Assembly (NCBI RefSeq): GCF_007833795.1
Contig: NZ_CP032702.1
Span: 3,286,001 to 3,350,000 of the forward strand
Direction: 5' to 3'
DNA: 64,000 bases
Origin: Candidatus Pantoea soli
GTDB taxonomy: Bacteria > Pseudomonadota > Gammaproteobacteria > Enterobacterales > Enterobacteriaceae
Both the position numbers and the translations under genes were made by a program. Shown here in pieces: positions 42,509 to 53,050 of the stretch. The notes under the pieces are model-generated. The model searched no databases and was not told the DNA's origin. It was given only the letters and a program-made list of their open reading frames with translations. The stretch's first letter is position 1. Every line of letters starts with the position of its first letter.

Positions 42509-43646
42509 GTCATACCCTCTCGATCTTGAACAGCTCGCTCTACACATTAAACAGTGGGGGCGCGACCTCGGTTTTCAGCAGGTCGGCATCTGCGACACAG
42601 ATTTGCGTGCCGAAGAGCCGAAGCTGCAGGCGTGGCTGGAGAAGCAATATCACGGCGAAATGGACTGGATGGCGCGCCACGGCATGATGCGTGCGCGTCC
42701 GCATGAACTGTTGCCCGGTACGCTGCGCGTGATCAGCGTTCGCATGAACTATCTGCCAGCCAAAGCCGCGTTTGCCAGCACGCTGAAAAATCCACAGCTG
42801 GGTTATGTCAGCCGCTATGCGCTGGGTCGCGATTACCACAAAGTATTGCGCAATCGACTGAAAAAGCTCGGGGAAATGATTCAGGCGCACTGCGGCGAAC
42901 TGAATTTTCGTCCGTTCGTTGACTCCGCACCGGTGCTGGAACGCCCGCTCGCCGCGAAAGCCGGCCTGGGCTGGACAGGCAAGCATTCGCTGATTCTGAA
43001 TCGCGAAGCCGGCTCCTGGTTTTTCCTCGGCGAACTGCTGATCGATCTGCCGCTGCCGGTGGACCTGCCGCAGCAGGAGCAGTGCGGGCGCTGCGTGGCC
43101 TGCATGACCATTTGCCCGACAGGCGCCATCGTGGAGCCGTACGTGGTGGATGCGCGGCGCTGTATTTCGTACCTCACCATCGAACTGGAAGGCGCCATCC
43201 CCGAAGCGCTGCGTCCGCTGATTGGCAACCGCATCTACGGCTGTGACGATTGTCAGCTAATTTGTCCGTGGAACCGCTATGGGCAGTTGACGGATGAGCC
43301 GGATTTTTCACCGCGCGCCGTGCTGCATGCGCCGCAGCTGATCGATCTGTTTCAGTGGGACGAGGCGAAGTTTTTGCGGGTGACGGAAGGCTCTGCTATC
43401 CGGCGAATTGGTCACCTGCGCTGGCTGCGCAATGTGGCCGTCGCGCTGGGCAACGCACCGTGGTCAGAGGATAACGTAGCGGCACTTACGCTGCGGCGTG
43501 GCGAGCATCCGCTGCTGGACGAGCACATCGACTGGGCGATTGCGCAGCAGTTACAGAAGCGTGCCGCGCAGGCGATTGAGGTGCAGCCTGCACAGAAACA
43601 GCGGCTGGTGCGCGCCGTCGAAAAAGGCCTGCCCCGTGATGCGTGA
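42507..43646 (+). CDS. queG: QueG, epoxyqueuosine reductase
   Basis: 379 aa (E. coli 379). Cobalamin- and iron-sulfur-dependent enzyme for the last step of queuosine synthesis in tRNA. An N-terminal B12-binding domain (DYHKVLRNRL, FVDSAPVLERPLAAKAGLGWTGKH) is followed by a ferredoxin-like domain with C193, C196, C199, C203 and C219, C246, C249, C253 as ligands for two [4Fe-4S] clusters. C-terminal HEAT-like repeats bind tRNA. Its ATG (42507-42509) overlaps the divergent nnr start by two bases. Confidence 0.96.
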   Translation: MSYPLDLEQLALHIKQWGRDLGFQQVGICDTDLRAEEPKLQAWLEKQYHGEMDWMARHGMMRARPHELLPGTLRVISVRMNYLPAKAAFASTLKNPQLGYVSRYALGRDYHKVLRNRLKKLGEMIQAHCGELNFRPFVDSAPVLERPLAAKAGLGWTGKHSLILNREAGSWFFLGELLIDLPLPVDLPQQEQCGRCVACMTICPTGAIVEPYVVDARRCISYLTIELEGAIPEALRPLIGNRIYGCDDCQLICPWNRYGQLTDEPDFSPRAVLHAPQLIDLFQWDEAKFLRVTEGSAIRRIGHLRWLRNVAVALGNAPWSEDNVAALTLRRGEHPLLDEHIDWAIAQQLQKRAAQAIEVQPAQKQRLVRAVEKGLPRDA

Positions 43647-43672
43647 TTGTACAGCGAAGCAGGATATTATCC

Positions 43673-43922
43673 TTTTCCACATGCTGTGAATAAAATTATG
43701 TCACCGATCAATGACGAGGATCATTATTTCGTCTACGCGCTTCGCTAATAAGCTGAAACAGCTTAAAAGATATTAAATACAGCAGGTTAGGCAATAGCTG
43801 TAAATAAATATGTGTGGAATAGCGCGCAGGGGTCAGTCCAGAGCCTGTGGATAACTCTGTTCAAAACGGTTTTGCAGATAGGGTAAAACACCGTGGACAC
43901 GTTACGTGCGCGCTGTGGATAA
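43673..43922. promoter_or_regulatory. datA: datA-like cluster of DnaA boxes
   Basis: The 429-bp gap between queG and the tRNA-Gly genes has no gene but holds four 9-mers that fit the DnaA box TTWTNCACA: TTTTCCACA (43673-43681, plus), TTATTCACA (43685-43693, minus), and two perfect TTATCCACA boxes on the minus strand (43846-43854 and 43914-43922). A degenerate TATTCCACA lies near 43813-43821. In E. coli the DnaA-titrating and DnaA-ATP-hydrolysing locus datA sits in this same position between queG and glyV. A 7-bp inverted repeat TAAGCTG-AAA-CAGCTTA lies at 43749-43765. I did not find a clear IHF site, which E. coli datA needs. Confidence 0.7.
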
Positions 43923-44075
43923 CCTGGCTGATAACGGCATAAGGTTACCGACCGGCTCAGGCGAACGCGGTGTGCAAACATTCCAGATAAACCAACCGCT
44001 AAACGAAGCAAAGCGTGCAGCTGTTTTATGTCTGAAGGTGCCCGTGAGCAAATAACAATAGTGAATATGAAAATC

Positions 44076-44151
<76 letters not shown>

Positions 44152-44226
44152 ATAATCTTCGGCTTTGAGTCTTAACCGATACTGCCGGTGACGCAATCCG
44201 TGATTTGGATGGTGTACTGTAAAATC

Positions 44227-44302
<76 letters not shown>

Positions 44303-44406
44303 ATCATCACTGAACTCAGTATGCTGGCTGCCTGGGCTCATGCCGGGTTAACGGCTGTTGCGCATGCTGCACACTGGCACATTGATTCTGGTACTGCTGT
44401 GCAATC

Positions 44407-44482
<76 letters not shown>

Positions 44483-44541
44483 AACATGTTGCTGTTACTG
44501 CGTCCGTACCGTTGCAAATTCTTCATCGGTACGGGGTGCGC

Positions 44542-44569
44542 ATTATACGAGAAATCCTTTCCGCCGCAA
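44542..44569 (-). promoter_or_regulatory. Promoter of the tRNA-Gly operon
   Basis: On the minus strand, TTGCGG and a consensus TATAAT are 16 bp apart, followed by a GC-rich discriminator (GCGCACCCC), the form expected of stringently controlled stable-RNA promoters. It lies about 60 bp upstream of the first tRNA. The rest of the gap up to orn (44570-44653) shows nothing else. Confidence 0.75.
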
Positions 44570-44653
44570 GCGTTCAAAAGCAAAATTTTGCGCTTTCTGC
44601 GCGATTGCTGCTTTAATCAGCAACCTGATGATTTCCTGCGCACCCGCTGCAGA

Positions 44654-45202
44654 TTAAAGCTGCAAAAAGTGCTCGCGGTAGTAGGCCAGCTCGGCGACGG
44701 ACTCCCGGATATCGTCCAGTGCCTGATGCGTACCGGCTTTTTTAAAGCCCGGCAGAATTTGCGGCTTCCAGCGGCGCGCCAGCTCTTTCAGCGTACTGAC
44801 GTCCAGATAGCGATAGTGGAAATAGGCTTCCAGCTCAGGCATGTACTTAAACAGAAAACGGCGGTCCTGGCCGATGCTGTTGCCACAAATAGGCGAAGCG
44901 TTCGCCGGCACCCACTGCTTCAGAAAATCGAGCGTGGCCAGTTCCGCGGCGCGATCGTCAAACGGGCTGGCCTTAACGCGATCCACCAGCCCACTGCCGG
45001 TATGGGTCCGCACGTTCCAGTCGTCCATCAGCGCCAGCTGGGCATCAGATTGATGCACGGCCAGCACCGGCCCTTCCGCCAGAATGTTCAGGTTGGCGTC
45101 GGTGACGAGGGTGGCGATCTCAATAATGCGATCGCGCTCCGGATCGAGCCCGGTCATTTCCAGGTCGATCCAAATCAGATTGTTTTCATTTCCAGCTGTC
45201 AT
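44654..45202 (-). CDS. orn: Oligoribonuclease
   Basis: 182 aa (E. coli 181). DEDDh 3'-5' exonuclease with D13 and E15 in [25 protein letters not shown], and the [12 protein letters not shown] motif with the last catalytic residues. It degrades RNA dinucleotides, including pGpG from c-di-GMP turnover. The start at 45202 ([16 protein letters not shown]) fits the family; ten codons upstream there is another in-frame ATG with no homology. Divergent from rsgA. Confidence 0.97.
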   Translation of the reverse strand: MTAGNENNLIWIDLEMTGLDPERDRIIEIATLVTDANLNILAEGPVLAVHQSDAQLALMDDWNVRTHTGSGLVDRVKASPFDDRAAELATLDFLKQWVPANASPICGNSIGQDRRFLFKYMPELEAYFHYRYLDVSTLKELARRWKPQILPGFKKAGTHQALDDIRESVAELAYYREHFLQL

Positions 45203-45304
45203 GCATGTTCCGCCCGTTGCCAAAGTCGTCATTAGCCTAATTTAAGGTGTATCATAGACGTTTTGCCCAGCGGGGCGAAGCCTGGCGAAAGCCTGAGAGG
45301 ATGC

Positions 45305-46354
45305 GTGAGCAAAAATAAACTGTCGAAGGGTCAACAACGTCGCGTCAGCGCTAATCATCAGCGCCGTCTGCAGCAGCGGAACGAAAAGCCGGAGCCGGAT
45401 GACAGCCTGTTTGGTGAAGCCGCTGAAGGCGTGGTGATCAGCCGCTTTGGCATGCATGCCGATGTTGAAGACAGCGCAGGCGCGGTGCATCGCTGCAATA
45501 TCCGCCGCACTATCCGCTCGCTGGTCACCGGTGACCGCGTGGTGTGGCGTCCGGCCGGCGAAAGCGGCGGAAAAGGCATCGTTGAGGCGGTGCATGAGCG
45601 GCAGACGGTGCTGACGCGCCCGGATTTTTACGACGGCGTGAAACCGATCGCCGCCAACATCGATCAGATCATTATCGTCTCGGCGATCCTGCCGGAGCTG
45701 TCGCTGAACATTATCGATCGCTATCTGGTTGCCAGCGAAACGCTGGGCGTCGAACCGCTGCTGGTGCTGAATAAAACGGATCTGCTGGATGAGGAAGGCC
45801 GTGCCTTTGTTGACGAGCAGATGGATATCTATCGCCATATCGGCTATCGCGTGCTGATGGTATCAAGCCATGCCAAAGATGGCCTGCGCGATCTGGAAGC
45901 GGCGCTGACCGGCCGCGTCAGCATCTTTGCCGGACAATCGGGCGTCGGCAAATCCAGTCTGCTGAATACGCTGCTGGGTCTGGATGTGGCCGGGGAAGAG
46001 ATTCTTACGAATGATGTGTCGGACGTCTCCGGCCTCGGCCAGCACACCACCACCGCCTCGCGTCTGTATCACTTCCCGCACGGCGGCGACGTGATCGATT
46101 CACCGGGCGTGCGCGAGTTCGGCTTGTGGCATCTGGAGCCGGAACAAATCACGCGCGGATTTGTCGAATTTCGTGAATTTCTCGGGGCTTGCCGGTTCCG
46201 CGACTGTAAGCATGATACCGATCCCGGCTGTGCCATCCGCGAAGCCGTAGAGAATGACCTGATTGCCATTTCGCGCTTCGATAACTACCACCGCATTCTG
46301 GAGAGCATGGCGCAGGTAAAAACGCGTAAAAACTTTTCCGCCAGCGAAGATTAA
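45305..46354 (+). CDS. rsgA: RsgA, small-subunit ribosome maturation GTPase
   Basis: 349 aa from a GTG at 45305 (E. coli 350), following GAGAGGA; the protein then begins with the family sequence [12 protein letters not shown]. An N-terminal OB domain is followed by a circularly permuted GTPase: NKTD (156-159) precedes GQSGVGKSS (210-218). A C-terminal zinc domain has [14 protein letters not shown]. It checks late 30S maturation and is inhibited by (p)ppGpp. An in-frame ATG at 45263 adds 14 residues with no homology. Divergent from orn. Confidence 0.97.
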   Translation: MSKNKLSKGQQRRVSANHQRRLQQRNEKPEPDDSLFGEAAEGVVISRFGMHADVEDSAGAVHRCNIRRTIRSLVTGDRVVWRPAGESGGKGIVEAVHERQTVLTRPDFYDGVKPIAANIDQIIIVSAILPELSLNIIDRYLVASETLGVEPLLVLNKTDLLDEEGRAFVDEQMDIYRHIGYRVLMVSSHAKDGLRDLEAALTGRVSIFAGQSGVGKSSLLNTLLGLDVAGEEILTNDVSDVSGLGQHTTTASRLYHFPHGGDVIDSPGVREFGLWHLEPEQITRGFVEFREFLGACRFRDCKHDTDPGCAIREAVENDLIAISRFDNYHRILESMAQVKTRKNFSASED

Positions 46355-46447
46355 CGCGTACAACGGCACATTCGCCAACCGACCGGGGCGCTGTTACAAT
46401 CCGCCCCCTTTTTGTCTAAACCACATGTTATTCGCCAGGAGGCAACG

Positions 46448-47344
46448 GTGTTCGATCGTTTAAAACTCGGCCTGAATCATATTCTGCCTAAAAAGGCGCT
46501 GACCGAACTCGCCGGCTGGGGTGCCAGTCGCCGTGGTGGCTGGCTGACCAAAGCGGTCATCGACATTTTTGTCTGGTTCTACAAAGTCGATATGGCGGAA
46601 GCCAGCAAACCGCATACCGGCAGCTACCGCACCTTCAACGACTTCTTTGTGCGTCCGCTGAAAGAGGGCGCGCGCCCGATTGATCCGGATGCCTCACTGC
46701 TGGCGCTGCCCGCTGACGGTGCCATCAGCCAGCTGGGCCACATCGCCGGCGATCAGATCTTCCAGGCCAAAGGTCACTACTACACGCTGCAGGCGCTGCT
46801 GGCTGGCAATGACGATCTGGCTGAGAAATTTGTCGACGGTGAGTTTGTGACCACTTACCTCGCACCGCGCGACTATCACCGTGTGCACATGCCCTGTAAC
46901 GGCATTTTGCGTGAAATGATCTACGTGCCAGGCGATCTTTACTCGGTGAATCCGCTCACGGCGCGCAATATCCCTAACCTGTTTGCGCGCAATGAACGCG
47001 TGATCTGCGTCTTTGATACCGATCACGGCCCGATGGTACAGATTCTGGTTGGTGCGACCATTGTCGGCAGTATCGAAACCGTATGGGCCGGCACCATCAC
47101 GCCACCGCGTGAAGGCGTGATCAAACGCTGGCGTTATCCCTCCGCCGAGCATGACGGCGCGATTGTGCTGCTGAAAGGCCAGGAGATGGGCCGCTTTAAA
47201 CTGGGCTCAACGGTGATCAACCTGTTCGCGCCTGGCCGCGTAAAACTGGCTGAAAGCCTGGAAGCGGAAAGCAAAACCCGTCTGGGTCAGCCGCTGGCCA
47301 TCGCCCTGCCGCAACCTGGCGACAGCGCCCCGCTCGCCGACTAA
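46448..47344 (+). CDS. psd: Phosphatidylserine decarboxylase proenzyme
   Basis: 298 aa from a GTG at 46448, which follows a strong AGGAGG; an in-frame ATG 12 codons earlier has no good ribosome site. It decarboxylates phosphatidylserine to phosphatidylethanolamine at the inner membrane. The self-cleavage motif LGST is at 252-255, where S254 becomes the pyruvoyl group. It is shorter than E. coli Psd (322) because the charged C-terminal tail after the motif is reduced. It is in an operon with mscM, 16 bp downstream. Confidence 0.96.
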   Translation: MFDRLKLGLNHILPKKALTELAGWGASRRGGWLTKAVIDIFVWFYKVDMAEASKPHTGSYRTFNDFFVRPLKEGARPIDPDASLLALPADGAISQLGHIAGDQIFQAKGHYYTLQALLAGNDDLAEKFVDGEFVTTYLAPRDYHRVHMPCNGILREMIYVPGDLYSVNPLTARNIPNLFARNERVICVFDTDHGPMVQILVGATIVGSIETVWAGTITPPREGVIKRWRYPSAEHDGAIVLLKGQEMGRFKLGSTVINLFAPGRVKLAESLEAESKTRLGQPLAIALPQPGDSAPLAD

Positions 47345-47360
47345 CCCGAGAACCCCTGCC

Positions 47361-50300
47361 GTGCGTGCTTTTCTTCTCCTACTGCTGAGCCTGGTGCTCA
47401 GCAGTACTGCCCTTGCCGCCTCCGTTCCGCCAGCCAGCCAGTTGAAACAGGAACTCGACGAGGCCAAATCCGCTAAAAATAGCCCGACCCAGAACGAACA
47501 GGTTCAGGCGCTGGAAGCCGCCATTAACTTCCTTGCTGAACGTGATGAATCGCTGGAGCGCGCAAAGCAATATCAGCAGGTGATTGACGATTTTCCGCGT
47601 CTGGCGCGCGAGCTGCGCCAGCAGATCGCCACGCTGACCGAGACCAGCAAGCCGGTGCGCAGCAGCATGAGCAACGCCGAGCTGGATCAGGAGATCGTCC
47701 AGGTCAGCAGTCAGCTGCTGGAGGAGGGGCGGCAGGCCCAGCAGGAACAGGATCGCGCGCGTGAAATCAGTGATTCGCTGTCACAGCTGCCACAACAGCT
47801 GACCGAGGCGCGTCGCGCCATGGCCGAGAGCGACCGCCGGGCGCAGGGGGCGTCGGCCGCCGCCACACCGCTGGTTCAGTCACAGATTTACGCGCGTCAG
47901 GCGGAAAGCGCCGCCAGTAAAGCGCGGGTTGATGAACTGGAACTGGCGCAGCTCTCCGCCAATAATCGCCAGGAGCTGGCGCGTATGCGCGCCGATGTCC
48001 ATCAGCGCAAAGTGACGCAGCTGGATAACTATCTGCAGGCGCTGCGCAACCAGCTGAATAATCAGCGCCAGCGCGAAGCTGAACTGGCGCTGGAGCGCAC
48101 CGAACAGCTGGCGGAAAACAGCGGCGATCTGCCCGCTTCTATCAGCGATCAGTTCCGCGTTAACCGCGAACTTTCTGCCGATCTTAATCAGCAGGCGCAG
48201 CGCATGGACCTGGTGGCATCACAGCAGCGGCTGGCTACCAATCAGACGCTGCAGGTGCGCCAGGCGCTGAGCACGCTGCGCGAACAGTCACAGTGGCTGG
48301 GGGTCTCCAATCTGCTGGGCGAAGCGCTGCGGGCGCAGGTGGCCCGTCTGCCGGAGATGCCGAAATCACAGCAGATCGACAGTGAAATGGGGCAGCTGCG
48401 CGTTCAGCGCCTGCATTATGAGAGCCTGCTGGAGCGCCAGCAAACGCTGCGTCATGAAAAACAACCGGACGGCACACCTTATACCAGTGAACAGACGCGG
48501 ATTCTGGAAGCGCAGCTGAGAACCCAGCGCGAGCTGCTGAACTCGCTGATTTCCGGCTGCGATACGCTGATCCTGGAAATCACCAAGCTGAAAGTCTCTA
48601 ACACGCAGCTGCAGGATGCGCTGGTGGAAGTGAAAGAAGCCACCCACCGCTACCTGTTCTGGACCGCTGACGTCAGCCCGATTAGCTATAAGTATCCGCT
48701 TGAGGTCGCCAGCGATCTGTCGCGCCTGTTGTCGCTGGATACGCTGGGCCAGATGGGTAAAGCGCTGGCGATGATGTTTACCAATAAAGAGACGCTGCTG
48801 CCGGTCATCGCAGCCATACTGCTGGTGGGCTTCAGCATCAGTTCGCGTCGTCACTACAATGCCTTTATGGCACGTGCCGCCAGCCGTGTCGGGAAAGTGA
48901 CGCAGGACCGTTTCAGCCTGACCCTGCGCACGGTGTTCTGGTCTATTCTGGTGGCGGTCCCGCTGCCGGTGTTGTGGGCCGCGCTCGGTTTTGGTCTGCA
49001 GCACGCCTGGCCCTACCCGTTTGCGGTCGCGATTGGTGATGGCATTACCGCCACGCTGCCGCTGCTCTGGGCCTTTATGATCAGTGCCGCCTTTGCCCGC
49101 CAGGACGGGCTGTTTGTGGTGCATTTCCGCTGGCCACAGACGCGCGTGGCGCGCGCCATGCGTTACTACTCGCTGACGGTCGGCCTGATTGTGCCGCTGA
49201 TTATGCTGCTGATCGCCTTTGCCAACCTTGACGATCCGCCCTTCTCTGCCACGCTCGGCCGCCTGTGCTTTATCCTGATTTGCGGCGCATTAAGCATTGT
49301 CACCGTCAGCCTGAAACGCGCCGGTATTCCGCTCTACCTTGATAAAGAGGGCAACGGCGATAACTTCGTTAACCGCATTCTGTGGAACCTGATGATTGCT
49401 ATCCCGCTGGTGGCGGCGCTGGCCTCCTGCATCGGCTATCTGGCGACAGCCCAGGCGCTGCTGGCCAGGCTGGAAACCTCCGTGGGCATCTGGTTCTTCC
49501 TGCTGGTGATTTACCATATTATTCGCCGCTGGATGCTGATCCAGCGCCGCCGTATTGCCTTTGACCGCGCGCGCCAGCGGCGCGCCGATATGCTGGCCAA
49601 CCGCGCCCGCAGCGAAGAAGAAAAAGAGCAGCAGTCCAGCGCCAGCGGCGAGACGGTGGAGATTGACGAGCCGGTGATCGATCTGGATGCCATCAGCGCG
49701 CAGTCGCTGCGGCTGGTGCGCTCCATTCTGACGCTGATTGCGCTGGTGTCGGTGATTGTGCTGTGGTCAGAAATTCATTCTGCCTTTAGCTTCCTTGATA
49801 ACATTCCGCTCTGGGATGCCAGCACCACGGTGCAGGGCGTGGAAAGTGTGCAGCCGATTACGCTGGGCGCCGTGCTGATCGCCATTCTGGTGTTTATCAT
49901 CACCACGCAGCTGGTGCGTAACATGCCTGCGGTACTGGAGCTGGCGCTGCTGCAGCATCTCAGTCTGTCGCCTGGCACCGGTTACGCCATTACCACGCTG
50001 ACCAAATATGCGCTGATGCTGGTGGGCGGGCTGATTGGGTTCTCCATCATCGGCGTGGAGTGGTCGAAGCTGCAGTGGCTGGTGGCGGCGTTAGGCCTGG
50101 GGCTGGGATTCGGGATGCAGGAAATTTTTGCCAACTTCATCTCCGGCCTGATCATTCTGTTTGAGAAGCCGATCCGTATCGGCGACACCGTGACCATTCG
50201 CGATCTCACCGGCAGCATTACGCGCATCAACACGCGTGCGACCACCATCACCGACTGGGATCGCAAAGAGATTATCGTGCCGAACAAAGCGTTTATTACC

Positions 50301-50696
50301 GAGCAGTTTGTGAACTGGTCGCTGTCGGATTCCGTGACCCGCGTGGTGCTGACCATCCCCGCCCCGGCGCGCGTCAACAGCGACGAAGTGACCACGATCC
50401 TGCGGCAGGCGGCGGAGCGCTGTACCTATGTGCTGGATATGCCGGCTCCGGATGTGTTTCTGGTGGATCTGCAGCAGGGCATTCAGCTGTTTGAGCTGCG
50501 CGTGCATGCCGCAGAGATGGGGCACCGGATGCCGCTGCGTCATGAGCTGCATCAGCTGATTCTGCGCGGCTTTGCCGAGCACGGCATTGAGATGCCGTTC
50601 CCGCCCTTCCAGGTGCGGATGGAGACGCTGGGACGCAAAACGCCGGCCAGCAATGGATCGCCCGCCAGCCAGACGTTTAAATCTGGCGGACTGTAA
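47361..50696 (+). CDS. mscM: MscM (YjeP), miniconductance mechanosensitive channel
   Basis: 1111 aa (E. coli 1107) from a GTG at 47361. A signal peptide (RAFLLLLLSLVLSSTALAA) leads to a periplasmic coiled-coil region of about 450 residues, then about eleven membrane helices from about 475. The C-terminal MscS domain has pore and beta-domain sequence GLGLGFGMQEIFANFISGLI and FEKPIRIGDTVTIRDLTG. It opens under membrane tension to release solutes during hypo-osmotic shock. Co-transcribed with psd. Its downstream neighbour here is mdh, whereas in E. coli it is epmA. Confidence 0.97.
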   Translation: MRAFLLLLLSLVLSSTALAASVPPASQLKQELDEAKSAKNSPTQNEQVQALEAAINFLAERDESLERAKQYQQVIDDFPRLARELRQQIATLTETSKPVRSSMSNAELDQEIVQVSSQLLEEGRQAQQEQDRAREISDSLSQLPQQLTEARRAMAESDRRAQGASAAATPLVQSQIYARQAESAASKARVDELELAQLSANNRQELARMRADVHQRKVTQLDNYLQALRNQLNNQRQREAELALERTEQLAENSGDLPASISDQFRVNRELSADLNQQAQRMDLVASQQRLATNQTLQVRQALSTLREQSQWLGVSNLLGEALRAQVARLPEMPKSQQIDSEMGQLRVQRLHYESLLERQQTLRHEKQPDGTPYTSEQTRILEAQLRTQRELLNSLISGCDTLILEITKLKVSNTQLQDALVEVKEATHRYLFWTADVSPISYKYPLEVASDLSRLLSLDTLGQMGKALAMMFTNKETLLPVIAAILLVGFSISSRRHYNAFMARAASRVGKVTQDRFSLTLRTVFWSILVAVPLPVLWAALGFGLQHAWPYPFAVAIGDGITATLPLLWAFMISAAFARQDGLFVVHFRWPQTRVARAMRYYSLTVGLIVPLIMLLIAFANLDDPPFSATLGRLCFILICGALSIVTVSLKRAGIPLYLDKEGNGDNFVNRILWNLMIAIPLVAALASCIGYLATAQALLARLETSVGIWFFLLVIYHIIRRWMLIQRRRIAFDRARQRRADMLANRARSEEEKEQQSSASGETVEIDEPVIDLDAISAQSLRLVRSILTLIALVSVIVLWSEIHSAFSFLDNIPLWDASTTVQGVESVQPITLGAVLIAILVFIITTQLVRNMPAVLELALLQHLSLSPGTGYAITTLTKYALMLVGGLIGFSIIGVEWSKLQWLVAALGLGLGFGMQEIFANFISGLIILFEKPIRIGDTVTIRDLTGSITRINTRATTITDWDRKEIIVPNKAFITEQFVNWSLSDSVTRVVLTIPAPARVNSDEVTTILRQAAERCTYVLDMPAPDVFLVDLQQGIQLFELRVHAAEMGHRMPLRHELHQLILRGFAEHGIEMPFPPFQVRMETLGRKTPASNGSPASQTFKSGGL

Positions 50697-50697
50697 A

Positions 50698-50736
50698 TAA
50701 AAAACGCCCGGTCAGACCGGGCGTTGCTGTTTTTGA
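50698..50736. terminator. Bidirectional terminator between mscM and mdh
   Basis: AACGCCCGGT/ACCGGGCGTT hairpin. The minus strand continues TTTTTTATTT, a strong terminator for mdh; the plus strand continues TGCTGTTTTT for mscM. Confidence 0.92.
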
Positions 50737-50745
50737 TGCAGGGCG

Positions 50746-51681
50746 TTATTTCACAAACTCTTCGCCCTGGCGGATATCTTTCTTCAGCGTTTCCAGCATG
50801 CCATCCAGCGCCTGCTGTTCAAAGGGGCTTAGCGGCCCAAGCGGACGGCGTTCGGCAATGCCGTTTTTACCCAGCAGCAGCGGCTGAGAGAAAAAGCGCG
50901 CATACTCGCCATCGCCTTCCACATACGCACACTCCACCACGTTGGCTTCACCCTGCAGCGCCCGCACCAGCGACAGGCCGAATCGCGCCGCCGCCTGGCC
51001 CATCGACAGCGTCGCCGATCCGCCACCGGCTTTGGCTTCCACCACTTCCGTGCCGGCATTCTGAATGCGTTTGGTCAGGTCCGCGACTTCCTGTTCGCTG
51101 AAGGTGATGCCTTTCACCTGCGACAGCAGCGGCAGAATGGTTACGCCGGAATGGCCGCCCACCACCGGAACTTCGATGGCATCAGGCTGTTTGCCCTTCA
51201 GCGCGGCCACAAAGGTATTGGCGCGAATGACGTCCAGCGTCGAAACGCCAAACAGGCGGTTCTTATCGTACACGCCGGCTTTTTTCAGCACTTCTGCAGC
51301 GATCGCCACCGTGGTGTTCACCGGGTTCGTGATGACGCCAATCAGCGCTTTTGGCGCTGTGGCGGCCACCTGCTCAATCAGGTTACGAACGATACCCGCA
51401 TTAACGTTAAACAGGTCCGCGCGGTCCATGCCGGGTTTACGCGCCACGCCGGCTGAAATCAGCACAATGTCTGCGCCGTGCAGCGCCGGGGTCGCGTCTT
51501 CGCCGCTGAAACCCTCTACCTTGACGTCGGTCGGGATATGGCTGAGGTCAACCGCCACGCCGGGCGTCACTGGCGCGATATCGTAAAGTGAGAGGGCGGA
51601 ACCTGCAGGTAACTGCGTCTTTAGCAGCAGAGCGAGTGCCTGGCCAATACCGCCAGCGGCACCAAGTACGGCAACTTTCAT
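50746..51681 (-). CDS. mdh: Malate dehydrogenase
   Basis: 311 aa (E. coli 312). NAD-dependent oxidation of malate to oxaloacetate in the TCA cycle. N-terminal Rossmann motif [17 protein letters not shown]; substrate-binding arginine region [14 protein letters not shown]; catalytic histidine in [15 protein letters not shown]. Divergent from argR, as in E. coli. It is the first gene of the block that is unlinked from mscM in E. coli. Confidence 0.98.
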   Translation of the reverse strand: MKVAVLGAAGGIGQALALLLKTQLPAGSALSLYDIAPVTPGVAVDLSHIPTDVKVEGFSGEDATPALHGADIVLISAGVARKPGMDRADLFNVNAGIVRNLIEQVAATAPKALIGVITNPVNTTVAIAAEVLKKAGVYDKNRLFGVSTLDVIRANTFVAALKGKQPDAIEVPVVGGHSGVTILPLLSQVKGITFSEQEVADLTKRIQNAGTEVVEAKAGGGSATLSMGQAAARFGLSLVRALQGEANVVECAYVEGDGEYARFFSQPLLLGKNGIAERRPLGPLSPFEQQALDGMLETLKKDIRQGEEFVK

Positions 51682-51948
51682 CCTGAACTCCTTATTAAGG
51701 TGGGGCAGAGATATGCCGAAAATCCATCAGGTTACGAGTTTAATCAACTTCTCAGGCGAGAGCGACACACCTGTCGCGCAATAACATGACGCCGCAATCG
51801 GCTCCCGAGACATCTCCACTTCAGAAGTCGCCTGAATGATACAATCGCAGCCAGAAGACTATGGACGGCAATGATCATCGATCTTGTTGTTACCACTTCA
51901 ATAATATAACAACTTTGCAACCTTCGCTTTGCGCGCCAGCGCGCGATT

Positions 51949-51976
51949 TTGGTGCAGGGTAAAACTCTGTTATGAT
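51949..51976 (+). promoter_or_regulatory. Candidate upstream promoter for argR
   Basis: TTGGTG and TATGAT are 16 bp apart, about 130 bp upstream of the argR start. It lies in the 422-bp mdh-argR gap; the mdh-side half (51682-51940) must contain the mdh promoter but shows no element I can name with confidence. Confidence 0.4.
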
Positions 51977-52019
51977 GCCCGCCCCCGCAGTACAAAGCGG
52001 TGACTTACGCACCCTGCTT

Positions 52020-52057
52020 ATTGCATAAAAATTCATCTAAATGCATAATAATTTATC
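52020..52057 (+). promoter_or_regulatory. argR promoter overlapped by two ARG boxes
   Basis: Two ARG boxes lie side by side: TGCATAAAAATTCA (core 52022-52035) and TGCATAATAATTTA (core 52042-52055), each close to TGAATWWWWATTCA. Their cores start 20 bp apart, giving a 2-bp gap between 18-bp boxes. The same bases form a promoter, TTGCAT (52021-52026) and CATAAT (52044-52049) with a 17-bp spacer, so arginine-bound ArgR would block its own transcription. Confidence 0.8.
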
Positions 52058-52100
52058 TGCCGCTGGCCTGTTGCCCGCTGCATCCCTCTTTTATTGGTAG

Positions 52101-52574
<474 letters not shown>

Positions 52575-52982
52575 TTCCCTTCAGTGATCGGCGCTCAGGC
52601 TGCCGGTCACCTCCTCACTCCCTCCCGGTACCGCTTAACCCGCTGTTTATCCAGGCATAACGCTTATAGCCTGCGGTGCTCAGCATCTGCAGATATTGGT
52701 ACGACCTTTTCTCCTGCTTAACCTTCTGCGCTATTTTACCCTGCTTTACATTTAACGATCAGTGCTTTTATCTGGCTCTGGCAAATCAACCAGTCTGATC
52801 AACCACGCCATTTCGCACGAAAAGATAATTTGACGCAGATCATTGTTTTTGCATAAAAAATCCACGCATTGCTTACTCTCCAGGCGGTTTTAATAACTTT
52901 GCGTTCTAAAAAAGTGCCATAAGGATAAAGAATTACAACGAAACATTATTAGCGGGATATTAATTTCATGAGTGATTAGATC

Positions 52983-53010
52983 TATACTTCTTTTCGTGAT
53001 GCAAATCACA
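52983..53010 (+). promoter_or_regulatory. -10 element and CRP-like site upstream of the first yhcN
   Basis: A TATACT -10 (52983-52988) is followed by CGTGATGCAAATCACA (52995-53010), which differs from the CRP consensus TGTGA-N6-TCACA at one position. Bound CRP would cover the start site and probably repress. The rest of the 476-bp argR-yhcN gap is AT-rich and has no gene; a TTGAC-N4-ATCAT (52830-52843) is a poor FNR-like match, and a 9-bp stem follows the argR stop without a U-tract. Confidence 0.5.
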
Positions 53011-53050
53011 ACAATCAAAAAGAGAAAAACAGAAGACGAGGAAAAATATC

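Noticed and set aside
43749..43765. Hairpin TAAGCTG-AAA-CAGCTTA as a queG terminator
   Set aside because: It is about 100 bp after the stop codon and neither strand continues with a U-tract. I mention it only as part of the datA-like region.
52830..52843. FNR-like site TTGAC-N4-ATCAT upstream of yhcN
   Set aside because: Two mismatches to TTGAT-N4-ATCAA and more than 200 bp from the gene; not convincing.
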